Source: G942493375 sp942493375 (GTDB lineage Bacteria; Armatimonadota; UBA5829). From it: a DNA stretch of 64,000 nucleotides. How positions within the stretch are numbered: position 1 is the stretch's first letter; each line of letters starts with the position of its first letter. Shown here piece by piece: positions 16,335 to 24,240 of the stretch. Made by a program: the position numbers and the translations under genes. The stretch lies in the NCBI GenBank assembly GCA_942493375.1, contig OW818698.1:1922001-1986000 (forward strand). The letters run 5' to 3'. Under the pieces are notes generated by a model that worked only from the letters and a program-made list of their open reading frames with translations, was not told the DNA's origin and did no database searches.

Positions 16335-17942
16335 ATGAGCGATATTTATTGCTGGTTACAGAGCTCCACCAGGAGAGTATATCCCAAGACAAGCGGTCCT
16401 GAAGGACAGCCACAGAAACTGATCGCCGGACGTGATGACGGATTCTCATTCCAGGTCTGCGTCCGCAACAATGCATGGGGCGCAATCACCGTTAAAGCTG
16501 CCGTTGAAACAACCCCGGATGTCTCCCTGAGAGTCCGCAGAGTCGGTTATGTCCCTATTCAACACATGAACACCGAAACTGACTTCTCAGACATCGAAGG
16601 ATTCCAGTACATCCCGGGTTTCGTCCCTGATCCCCTCTTTAACGAAGATACCGTAACTATCGGTCCCTGGGAAACCCATTCGTTCTGGATCAATGGACGA
16701 ACTAACATCGACTGCGCACCCGGTATGAAAAACATCACAGTAACCGTCACTCGTGAAGAAGAAATTCTAAGCAAGATGAACTGTGATGTCGAAGTCACCA
16801 ACCTCCTCGTTGGAACCAAAAAGAACTTCCCGGTCATGCACTGGTTCTATGCAGACGCTCTGTGTGACTGGTATAAGGTTGAACCATTCGATGATGCTTT
16901 CTGGAAGATAGTGGAACCCTATTTAGCAGACCTTGTCCAGCACGGCAACGATGCAGTTTATGTTCCCCTCTTTACTCCTCCGACAGATGGTGTAAAGCGG
17001 CCTACACAGCTTCTAAATGTATCAACTCCGTCCGAAGGCATGTATGAGTTCGACTTCAGCAACGTGAAGAAGTGGGTCAAACTGGCGCAGAAGAATGGCG
17101 CCAAATACTTTGAGTGGACTCACCTGTTCTGGCAGTGGGGCGTTAAGTATGCTCTGAGAATATACAAATCAAACCAGGATCCAGATTCGATGCTGTGGTC
17201 ACCTGAGACCGGAGCTACATCAGATACATACCGCAACTTCCTCGCCCAGTTCCTTCCGAAGTTCAAAGAATTCCTGGATGCTGAAGACCTGATGGACAAA
17301 TCATTCTTCCATCTTTCCGATGAGCCCCATGGTGATGAACACCTGGCCAACTACCGTGCTGCCAGAATGCTTCTGAAAGAGCTTGCTCCCTGGATGAAAG
17401 TCCTGGATGCTCTGAGCGACATTGCCTACGGCCGTGAAGGACTCACAGACATCCCGATCCCATCAATCGGCACTGCCATGCAATACATCGAAGAAGGCAT
17501 CCCGTCCTTCACATACTATTGCTGCGGTCCAAGAGGGAGATTCCTGAACAGATTGCAGGAGACTCCTCTGACAAAGATAAGAATGAACGGCTGGCTGTTC
17601 TTTGCACTAAAAGCCGGTGGGTTCTTGCATTGGGGCTACAACTACTGGTATAAATCTCAGACCCAGGAAATGAAAGACCCATTCGTAGACCAGGCAAACG
17701 GTTGGTGGCCGGGTGGAGGCTTCGGAGACACAACGATGGTCTATCCAGGCCCTGATGGCCCACTGGACTCTATACGCTGGGAAGTCTTCTCAGACTCTCT
17801 GCAGGACTACGCTCTGCTGCAGGCTGGAGGCATCACCCCCGGACACAAACTGCTGAACGCCATCAACGACTACGAAAACTTCCCCAGATACGAAGGCTGG
17901 GTCTACGAGACCAGAGAAAAGATACTGAGAGGGGAAGGGTAG
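16335..17942 (+). CDS. DUF4091/GH123-like glycoside hydrolase
   Basis: The 535-residue protein has an N-terminal beta-sandwich (about 1-155) and a TIM barrel containing FFHLSDEPHGDEH, where D329-E330 match the catalytic Asp-Glu pair of GH123 and DUF4091 proteins. GH123 members are exo-beta-N-acetylgalactosaminidases with substrate-assisted catalysis; most DUF4091 proteins are untested. Aromatic residues (HWFYADALCDWY, FEWTHLFWQWG, WGYNYWYKS) line the expected active site. No signal peptide. It starts a plus-strand run with an amidohydrolase and a Gfo/Idh/MocA-like gene, suggesting one sugar-processing group. Confidence 0.82.
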   Translation: MSDIYCWLQSSTRRVYPKTSGPEGQPQKLIAGRDDGFSFQVCVRNNAWGAITVKAAVETTPDVSLRVRRVGYVPIQHMNTETDFSDIEGFQYIPGFVPDPLFNEDTVTIGPWETHSFWINGRTNIDCAPGMKNITVTVTREEEILSKMNCDVEVTNLLVGTKKNFPVMHWFYADALCDWYKVEPFDDAFWKIVEPYLADLVQHGNDAVYVPLFTPPTDGVKRPTQLLNVSTPSEGMYEFDFSNVKKWVKLAQKNGAKYFEWTHLFWQWGVKYALRIYKSNQDPDSMLWSPETGATSDTYRNFLAQFLPKFKEFLDAEDLMDKSFFHLSDEPHGDEHLANYRAARMLLKELAPWMKVLDALSDIAYGREGLTDIPIPSIGTAMQYIEEGIPSFTYYCCGPRGRFLNRLQETPLTKIRMNGWLFFALKAGGFLHWGYNYWYKSQTQEMKDPFVDQANGWWPGGGFGDTTMVYPGPDGPLDSIRWEVFSDSLQDYALLQAGGITPGHKLLNAINDYENFPRYEGWVYETREKILRGEG

Positions 17943-18145
17943 AGAAGAAGTCAGGAGACAACCAGAAGACAGTAGTCAGAAGACAGAAGTCAGAAGAAAA
18001 CGCGTGGTTATTCGATATCTTGGATTGTATCACATACTGGATATCGAGATTACATTTGCATCCGATATGATTCAAGATATTGGAAAATCGCGCATTTTAT
18101 TCTGACTTCTGACTTCTGACTTCTGACTTCTGACTTCTGTCTTCC
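17943..18145. repeat. Heptanucleotide repeat island with overall inverted symmetry
   Basis: Five perfect tandem units TTCTGAC (18100-18134) plus one TTCTGTC (18135-18141) lie just before the next gene. The left end (17950-17997) has the complement as GTCAGAA/GACAGAA units. Between them, CGATATCTTGGAT and ATTCAAGATATTGGA also face each other, so the roughly 200 bp form a large imperfect palindrome. No coding capacity. This resembles short tandemly repeated heptamers known from cyanobacteria. Confidence 0.85.
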
Positions 18146-18160
18146 AAAAGGAGTAACACC

Positions 18161-19027
18161 TTGATCATCGATGCTCACAATCATCCGGACTGGCATAAGC
18201 ATGGGCTGGATAAGTATCTTGCAAATATGGACCAATATGGGATAGACGTCACCTGGCTGCTCTCATGGGAGTGTCCGGATGACGAATGGGACAATGCATA
18301 TTCCAATGTCATTCCCCCATTGGACAGTCTCAATGGGCCAATACCATTCAGCCGCTGTGTAAATTATGCAGAGCGTGCTCCTGGCAGGTTCGTGTTGGGA
18401 TACGCTCCGGATCCCAGAAGACCATATGCAATAGATAAGCTCTGGTCAGCTATAGACTTGTATGACGTCAAGGTATGCGGGGAGCTAAAACTCAGAATGC
18501 AGTTCGACAACCCGGATGCCCTGCGTCTCTACAAGTTCTGTGGAGAAAAAGGGCTGCCGGTTACCATCCACATAGACAACGAGTTCGAAGCATCGGCCAG
18601 CTCAGTCCGCCCATCATACTGGTATGGTGGAGGCATCGCTGCTCTGGAAAGAGCTCTGCAGGCCTGCCCGAATACAATAATCCTGGGACATGGCCCGAGC
18701 TACTGGGCATACATATCTGATGACGAAAAGTGCGACACCGAACCATATCCATCAGGTCCAATCGTAGGAGAGGGCAAGCTTGTAAAGATGATGAGAGCTT
18801 ATCCAAATCTATATTGTGATATGTCCGCAGGTTCAGGATGCAACGCCTTGAGCAGGGACAAAGAGTTCACCAAAGCGTTTCTACTGGAGTTCCAGGATAG
18901 AGTCCTGTACGCCAGAGACTATTTCGACAACATCCACCAGGAAATGCTAAACTCACTGGAACTGCCATCAGAAGTATTGGCAAAAATCTACTACCAGAAC
19001 GCATTAAAACTGGTTCCAATTGATTAA
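18161..19027 (+). CDS. Amidohydrolase_2 family metal-dependent hydrolase
   Basis: A TTG start is chosen because AAGGAG lies 8 bases upstream and the first residues IIDAHNH carry the metal-binding H-x-H (H6, H8). Further ligands are in VTIHIDN and LGHGPSYW, and the barrel-closing aspartate is in YARDYFDN. The ending NALKLVP is the usual last helix. 288 residues is normal for the family (decarboxylases, lactonases and related hydrolases). It lies 218 bases after the DUF4091 gene, with a repeat island between, and 100 bases before the Gfo/Idh/MocA-like gene. Substrate unknown; a sugar lactone is plausible. Confidence 0.85.
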   Translation: MIIDAHNHPDWHKHGLDKYLANMDQYGIDVTWLLSWECPDDEWDNAYSNVIPPLDSLNGPIPFSRCVNYAERAPGRFVLGYAPDPRRPYAIDKLWSAIDLYDVKVCGELKLRMQFDNPDALRLYKFCGEKGLPVTIHIDNEFEASASSVRPSYWYGGGIAALERALQACPNTIILGHGPSYWAYISDDEKCDTEPYPSGPIVGEGKLVKMMRAYPNLYCDMSAGSGCNALSRDKEFTKAFLLEFQDRVLYARDYFDNIHQEMLNSLELPSEVLAKIYYQNALKLVPID

Positions 19028-19028
19028 T

Positions 19029-19096
19029 GTAAGACGTGAAATGAATAATGGCTGATGGAAATGTTATTTCACATCTTGCATCTTACATCTTACTTG
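19029..19096. repeat. Short intergenic repeat with CATCTTA units
   Basis: GTAAGACGTGAAAT near the start faces ATTTCACATCTTGC and further CATCTTACATCTTAC units near the end, giving an imperfect hairpin made of 7-base units. It resembles in style, not sequence, the island at 17943-18145. Confidence 0.55.
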
Positions 19097-19127
19097 AAAT
19101 ATCCAACATCCAAACTCGGAGGGTACA

Positions 19128-20018
19128 ATGTCTAGTGATATCAGAGTTGCAATAGTCGGGCTGGATACCAGCCACAGTATTGAGTTCACACGGCGCATGC
19201 AGGCCCCGGATTGCCCGGAAGACCAGAAAGTTCCAGGATTGAAGGCACTCTCGTGCTTGCGGTTCGAAACACCTTTCCAGGACAAAGTCGGACTGGATGC
19301 CAGGCAAAAGCAGATGGAGGAATGGGGAGTCAAGGTCAGCGAAAGCCTTGAGGAGACCATTGCCGACTGCGATGCCCTGATGCTGGAGATCAATGATCCT
19401 GCCTATCATATAGAATACTTCACAAAATGCGCTGCCCTCGGAAAACCGATCTTCCTGGACAAACCAATCGCACCCAACCTAAAAGATGCGAAGGTCATAG
19501 TAGACCTGATTGAAGCCAACAACACCAAGGTCTTCTCATCCTCGTCTCTAAGGTTCTCTGCCCAGCTCAAAGCTGCAGCCGATCAGGTAAGTGTCCCCAG
19601 AAGCTCCATGGTTTATGGCCCATTGGGAATAGCTCCTGCAGGTAGCTCGATAGTCTGGTATGGTGTCCACAGCTTCGAAATGCTGGTCAGATGTATGGGA
19701 GTAGGAGCAACTAAACTTACAGCCGTCAGCAATGACTCCGGAGTCATCTCCGTTGTCGAGTATGAAGACGGACGGACAGGAATAGTTGACCTGACAAAAG
19801 ACGCCTGGGCATATGGTGGAATCCTAAGGGATCAGAATGCAGTAGTTCCCTTCGCTGTTGAGATTTCCAACATCTACACAGAAGAGCTGAGAGAAGTAGC
19901 AGCTTTCTTCGCAGGTGGACCATCTCCTGTATGTCTTAAAGAGACCCTGGAAGTAACCGCCCTACTGGACGCCACCGAAGCCTCAATAGCCACAGGCGCC
20001 AGCCAGATAATCGGATAG
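19128..20018 (+). CDS. Gfo/Idh/MocA-like oxidoreductase
   Basis: The N-terminal Rossmann-like start IRVAIVGLDTSHSIEFTRRM replaces the usual GxGxxG by GLDTSHS, a variant seen in some members of the family whose dinucleotide use is unproven. The family signature E-K-P appears as FLDKPIAPN (about residue 107-115), followed by SSSLRFSAQLK. The C-terminal half is the beta-sheet substrate domain (VEYEDGRTGIVDL). GGAGGG precedes the ATG. Context (amidohydrolase, GH123-like) suggests sugar or inositol oxidation or epimerisation. It ends before a strong terminator at 20045. Confidence 0.82.
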   Translation: MSSDIRVAIVGLDTSHSIEFTRRMQAPDCPEDQKVPGLKALSCLRFETPFQDKVGLDARQKQMEEWGVKVSESLEETIADCDALMLEINDPAYHIEYFTKCAALGKPIFLDKPIAPNLKDAKVIVDLIEANNTKVFSSSSLRFSAQLKAAADQVSVPRSSMVYGPLGIAPAGSSIVWYGVHSFEMLVRCMGVGATKLTAVSNDSGVISVVEYEDGRTGIVDLTKDAWAYGGILRDQNAVVPFAVEISNIYTEELREVAAFFAGGPSPVCLKETLEVTALLDATEASIATGASQIIG

Positions 20019-20044
20019 TTTCAGCATTAATTTGCTTCACACAT

Positions 20045-20085
20045 AAGGCCGCAGTCATCTTGTATTGGGATGACAGCGGCCTTTT
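20045..20085 (+). terminator. Rho-independent terminator after the Gfo/Idh/MocA-like gene
   Basis: AAGGCCGCAGTCATC (20045-20059) pairs with GATGACAGCGGCCTT (14 of 15 positions, ending at 20083) and is followed by TT, giving CCTTTTC. It closes the 16335-20018 gene run. Confidence 0.88.
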
Positions 20086-20123
20086 CTGCAGAAGACAAAC
20101 AACACCATCCTCTGTTGCGTAAT

Positions 20124-20190
20124 AGTTCAGAGTTGCGGGAATTTGTCATCCTGAGGAACGAAGGATGACAATGTTCCCATGAAACTGAAC
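20124..20190. repeat. Intergenic palindromic element, shortened copy 2
   Basis: The outer arms AGTTCAG and CTGAACT and the left arm GTCATCCTGAGGAACGAAGG are as in copy 1, but the inner part of the right arm is missing. What remains, GGGAATTTGTCATCCT (20137-20152) and AGGATGACAATGTTCCC (20162-20178), still pairs around a new 9-base loop. Confidence 0.85.
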
Positions 20191-20293
20191 TCCTACCTCT
20201 ATTGCCTATTCCTCACTCGATACTCTACAATAGACAAAACACGACATACTCCCAAATCCAGCATTCTTATTCCGCAATGGAGATTGATATACT

Positions 20294-21688
20294 ATGAGCA
20301 ATTTACTGAACGAGATATGTGATAAAGCCAAAACTCTGGGGGCTTCATTTGCTGATGCCCGGAGCTTTGATTCCGAATACACCTCAGTCCTGCGTCAGGA
20401 CTTCCGGGCTGACAAGCTCAATTCCGGTATGTCCAGCGGCATCGGGATAAGGGTTATAGTCGATAAAGCCTGGGGGTTTGCATCTGCATCCAATCCAGAT
20501 AGAGAAATGGCCTTTGAGGCCCTGGAGACAGCAATCGCAATGGCCAAAGCCAGCAGTGCCAAGGCCGATGAAGCTATGGTAACCGAGTGCGAACCCATCA
20601 CCGAGTCAATCCAGGCAAGCTATGAAATAGATCCAAGGTCTGTCCCAATCGAACGCAAGATGGCTGCTCTGGAAGGTTATGAGCAGGCAGGCGCGGCGAT
20701 ATTGGGTAGCAAACTGGTTAACTCGGTTGTCAGTTATTCCGACAGGGCAAGTGTAGAGCATGTCTGCAACACATTCGGAGTAGATGTCAGCCAGGAGAGT
20801 GTCCGGACTATTCTGAGCTGCATGTTTGTAGCAAGAAACGGTTCAATTCTCCAGAAAGGCCGATCAAGAGCCGGAAGCCCCGGTGGGTTTGAGCTTGTTG
20901 AATCAACCAATGCAGAAGGCTTTTCGATCAAAGCTGCAAAGTTGGCCAATTCACTGCTGACTGCAGACCTTCCCCCTGCAGGCAAGTTTCCTGTCGTGTT
21001 TCACCCATCAATCACAGGCCTGCTTACTCACGAAGCTATAGGCCACAACGCAGAGGCCGACCATGTGATCAGCGGTGGTTCGATCATTGCAGGCAAACTT
21101 GGAGAAAAGATCGCATCAGAACTAGTCACAATCATCGATGATGCCACCATCCCCAACAAATGGGGATCTTATCGCTTCGACTCCGAAGGCACCCCCAGCC
21201 AGCGCAGAGTAATCATCGAAAACGGAGTCCTAAAAGAATACATGCACTCCCTGGAAACCGCAGCCAAGCTGGGATTCCGACCAAATGGTTCAGCCAGAGC
21301 CCAGGACTACCAGTCCAGACCAATCATCCGCATGAGCAACACGTTCATATCCCCCGGTAAGTCCAGCTTCGAAGACCTTATAAAGGACATCGACCTGGGA
21401 GTCTACTTGTGCGGCGGTGAATACGGATATGTCTTCTGCGAACGCGGACAATACACCTGCCACGCCGGAGAAGCCTACATGATCCGCAACGGCCAGGTAG
21501 CTGAACACCTCAGAGATGTCTCAGTAGCCGGTCTGACCCTGGAAACCCTTATGAACATAGACGCAGTAGGCAGCGATTTTGAAATGAAAATGCCCGGCAT
21601 GTGCGGCAAAGACGGCCAGGGAATGCACGTAGACAACGGCGGCCCTCACGTAAGAGTGAAGGAACTGGTAGTTGGGGGGAGAGTGTAG
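20294..21688 (+). CDS. tldD: TldD family metalloprotease
   Basis: The 464-residue protein has the TldD zinc motif HEAIGHNAEAD (H246-E247-A-I-G-H251) and the conserved C-terminal half with GGEYGYVFCERGQYTCHAGEAYMIRNG and PGMCGKDGQGMHVDNGGPHVRV. TldD normally pairs with TldE/PmbA to form a heterodimeric protease that degrades unfolded or small modified peptides; no tldE is next to it here. ATG at 20294 with a weak ribosome site (GGAGA). It stands alone between a palindromic element and a convergent minus-strand gene. Confidence 0.93.
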   Translation: MSNLLNEICDKAKTLGASFADARSFDSEYTSVLRQDFRADKLNSGMSSGIGIRVIVDKAWGFASASNPDREMAFEALETAIAMAKASSAKADEAMVTECEPITESIQASYEIDPRSVPIERKMAALEGYEQAGAAILGSKLVNSVVSYSDRASVEHVCNTFGVDVSQESVRTILSCMFVARNGSILQKGRSRAGSPGGFELVESTNAEGFSIKAAKLANSLLTADLPPAGKFPVVFHPSITGLLTHEAIGHNAEADHVISGGSIIAGKLGEKIASELVTIIDDATIPNKWGSYRFDSEGTPSQRRVIIENGVLKEYMHSLETAAKLGFRPNGSARAQDYQSRPIIRMSNTFISPGKSSFEDLIKDIDLGVYLCGGEYGYVFCERGQYTCHAGEAYMIRNGQVAEHLRDVSVAGLTLETLMNIDAVGSDFEMKMPGMCGKDGQGMHVDNGGPHVRVKELVVGGRV

Positions 21689-21689
21689 G

Positions 21690-21792
21690 GACAGGCTTCA
21701 GACTTTAGGCTTTAGGTTATGAAATTGTGGTGCGGGCTTCCAGCCTGCAATGCGTTCGGGTGCAATTGCAAATTGCACCCGAAACAGAATCC
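21690..21792. repeat. About 100-bp intergenic repeat with CGGGTGCAATT hairpin, copy 1
   Basis: CTTCAGACTTTAGGCTTTAGG is followed by a 13-bp perfect inverted repeat TTCGGGTGCAATT/AATTGCACCCGAA (21755-21767, 21771-21783) and AAACAGAATCC. The same order of parts occurs at 32167-32262. It lies between convergent genes and could also terminate transcription. Confidence 0.8.
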
Positions 21793-21809
21793 AAAGACGA
21801 AATCAAGGG

Positions 21810-24131
21810 TTATCTAATCCCCTTCACACTATGATCCACTCCCACTCTGATATCAATTGTCATTCCTGCATCTATCTCTACTTTGGGCCACTTTATAAAG
21901 GCATTCCAACCCAACGGTTTCCTTGCCTCTTTGCCAGATTCAACAAATATCGAAACGCTGGCTTGAAATGCTGTGGGATTGGTCAGTTTCAAAGTAATTC
22001 CTTGTTTATCGCGATTTATTATCTGGGCTTCTATGTGATCCAACACCAACAATTCAGCTGTATCGGTGCGGAGATAGATTCCGGGGTTGTGGAGGCAGGT
22101 AAGGGCTGCCAGTGTCTCCCAGGCCATATTGGAATCACCAGGGGATACCATTCCTATGTTGCCTTTCCCTTCCCAATCGCTTGTATTGACCCTCTCAGAA
22201 ACCGCACCAACTGCACCGCTCGGGATAACAGGGTTGGTTGGGGTGTTCACATACTGGACCATGTTGTGGACGGTGTCCTTATACATATCTGCGTAACGCT
22301 TGTCGCCTGTTGCCCGGTAGAGTTTCAGCAGAAAGTCTCCGGAGACAACATACATCCCCGGTGCGCTGTGCGCATTCTGGCAGCTTGCAAACACACTCCC
22401 TATTGAGTTTGCGTGCACCCTGCCTAAATCGCTAGCCGCCGGGAATTTAAACTCGTAAGATACCATCCATGTGGACAACAGATAAACAGCATCCTGCGCC
22501 TTTTTCAACCATTCCCGCTTGCCGGTCATCTCGTACAACACGACATAGGCTTCCACCAGATCATATGCAGATTCCGAGTCCGGGGCCTGGAGGATCTCCG
22601 CAGGTCCACCAGTCGTGTAACCCCGGCACAGGTCGCGTTTGTAGTAATACTTACCCGCCATTTCAGCTATTTTCAGATACTCAGGATTCTTGAAATATTC
22701 CGATGCCAGCGCTAATGCACTGATATTGATAACTCCTGCCGATGACCCCCAGATATCAAGCTTGCCTGTCTCTACATCTACAAACTGACCGAACTCGCCA
22801 TTGTCTTTCCAAAGCTTCACCAGACCATCAGCTATACCGCGCAGCAAGATATCCCACTCCGGTTTGATCAAATCCGAATGGCCGCGCAGTTTCATAAGCT
22901 CTATCTGCGAGATCATTGAATACAGAGTCTCACCATTGCGGCGGACCATCGATATAGACCGTCTCTCTGTGATCCGCCCAAAATGATCCCCGAACAATTC
23001 CCCGTCCATAAACATCGCATAAAGAAGCCCTGATTTACCGGGCATCTGGGTCAATGCATCGAACGTCCTCGATACTCTCCGCAAACGCTCCGGTGTCTCC
23101 AGGGTCACTTGAGGCTGCGAGTAGACCGGCAGCCCACCCCATCCTGCTTGAATGTTATTATATGGACTGCCGCTGTAAGGTCCATTGCATATATAAGCAA
23201 ACTTCTTACCCTCAAACCACTTATACGCATCATGGTGTTTGAGGATTGTATCGGCAATGTAACTGAATGGCGCAAAGCTGCGGTATTGGCTCGGACCGGT
23301 GAGAGCCTTGCGTACATCGAAGACTTTGCCAAGGAATGCAGGCACGTCAGCAGTCTGGAAATCGTAGACTCTAAAGCGAAGACTTACTTCATCCCCAGCC
23401 TTCAAATCTGCACCAACATCTCCGCTGTCCGCATGTCCGCACATCACATACCGCTGCTCACGGACACCAGGAGCGCTGACTACAAAACTGGCACGTTTGC
23501 CTGCCGGGTCCTCCTCGATGAACATCCCGGAAGTGCCCAGACGTGTATCCGGCATCGTAAGCATAATCCACCCGCGTTTCTTGTGCGGGTCAAAATATCC
23601 CATCATAGGAGTCGCAGTGTTACTTGTCAGCATCTCTATCTTAGAGGGTGTTCTGTCCCAGTTCAAGTGTGGAATATTGGTAGTTGTAATAGGCATATTT
23701 GAAGTGCGCAGCGCAGGATCATCGATATATGGAGGATAGCCGATAGGCAAAATGTGGAACCGGTTGCCGTTATAGACAGCCGCAGGTGCCAGCACATAAT
23801 TGTCGGTCGACCAGTCCACCCGATTGAATACAACAGCAACCCCGGATGCCTTCACCTCACCCTCAACAAGCTTGAAAGTAAGGTTCAGATCAACTGCACC
23901 TGGTTGGCCCTTTATAGGTATACGAGATGTCTGGCAGACCCAACGACTGCCGTCAGCCTGAAGTGTTCCATTAGCAAACTCCCGACCCGCAATTAGCCGT
24001 GAACCATCATAAAAGCACCCGAGAGTAACCATACCATTCTGACCTTTGTTTGAAAGCCAGGTTGCCTTGACCTGACTGTATGAAGCATTTGCTGTAATGC
24101 ATAGTAGAAATATTGCGATAAAAATCCGCAT
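21810..24131 (-). CDS. Secreted protein with probable (alpha/alpha)6-barrel, glycosidase-like, function unknown
   Basis: MRIFIAIFLLCITANASYSQ is a signal peptide. Residues about 25-270 are beta-rich, like the sandwich before many toroid glycosidases. Residues about 330-650 show repeated helical hairpins with Trp/Tyr-rich turns (GGPAEILQAPDSESAYDLVEAYVVLYEMTGKREWLKKAQ split over several helices), like the six-hairpin glycosidase fold. 773 residues. I do not recognise a named GH family. It is transcribed last on the minus strand, after a perfect terminator hairpin behind the 1150-residue gene, and GGGGA precedes its ATG, so it may be independently expressed. An extracytoplasmic role in polysaccharide use is inferred from context. 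Confidence 0.65.
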   Translation of the reverse strand: MRIFIAIFLLCITANASYSQVKATWLSNKGQNGMVTLGCFYDGSRLIAGREFANGTLQADGSRWVCQTSRIPIKGQPGAVDLNLTFKLVEGEVKASGVAVVFNRVDWSTDNYVLAPAAVYNGNRFHILPIGYPPYIDDPALRTSNMPITTTNIPHLNWDRTPSKIEMLTSNTATPMMGYFDPHKKRGWIMLTMPDTRLGTSGMFIEEDPAGKRASFVVSAPGVREQRYVMCGHADSGDVGADLKAGDEVSLRFRVYDFQTADVPAFLGKVFDVRKALTGPSQYRSFAPFSYIADTILKHHDAYKWFEGKKFAYICNGPYSGSPYNNIQAGWGGLPVYSQPQVTLETPERLRRVSRTFDALTQMPGKSGLLYAMFMDGELFGDHFGRITERRSISMVRRNGETLYSMISQIELMKLRGHSDLIKPEWDILLRGIADGLVKLWKDNGEFGQFVDVETGKLDIWGSSAGVINISALALASEYFKNPEYLKIAEMAGKYYYKRDLCRGYTTGGPAEILQAPDSESAYDLVEAYVVLYEMTGKREWLKKAQDAVYLLSTWMVSYEFKFPAASDLGRVHANSIGSVFASCQNAHSAPGMYVVSGDFLLKLYRATGDKRYADMYKDTVHNMVQYVNTPTNPVIPSGAVGAVSERVNTSDWEGKGNIGMVSPGDSNMAWETLAALTCLHNPGIYLRTDTAELLVLDHIEAQIINRDKQGITLKLTNPTAFQASVSIFVESGKEARKPLGWNAFIKWPKVEIDAGMTIDIRVGVDHSVKGIR

Positions 24132-24158
24132 TCGTATATTTTCCCCAGTTCAAAATTT

Positions 24159-24190
24159 GTGCGGCTGATCCAGTATTGGATCAGCCGCAC
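24159..24190 (-). terminator. Terminator after the 24241-27693 gene
   Basis: GTGCGGCTGATCCA (24159-24172) pairs perfectly with TGGATCAGCCGCAC (24177-24190) over a GTAT loop. On the minus strand AAATTTTG follows. It separates the methyltransferase-containing operon from the 773-residue gene. Confidence 0.85.
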
Positions 24191-24240
24191 ATGTGATACC
24201 TATATTCTCATATTGCCGAGTTTTATGCTAGTTTTACAGA

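Noticed and set aside
21750..22406. Open frame of 218 codons on the plus strand
   Set aside because: Lies opposite the 773-residue secreted protein; composition is Cys/His-rich and unlike the neighbours, as expected for an antisense shadow.
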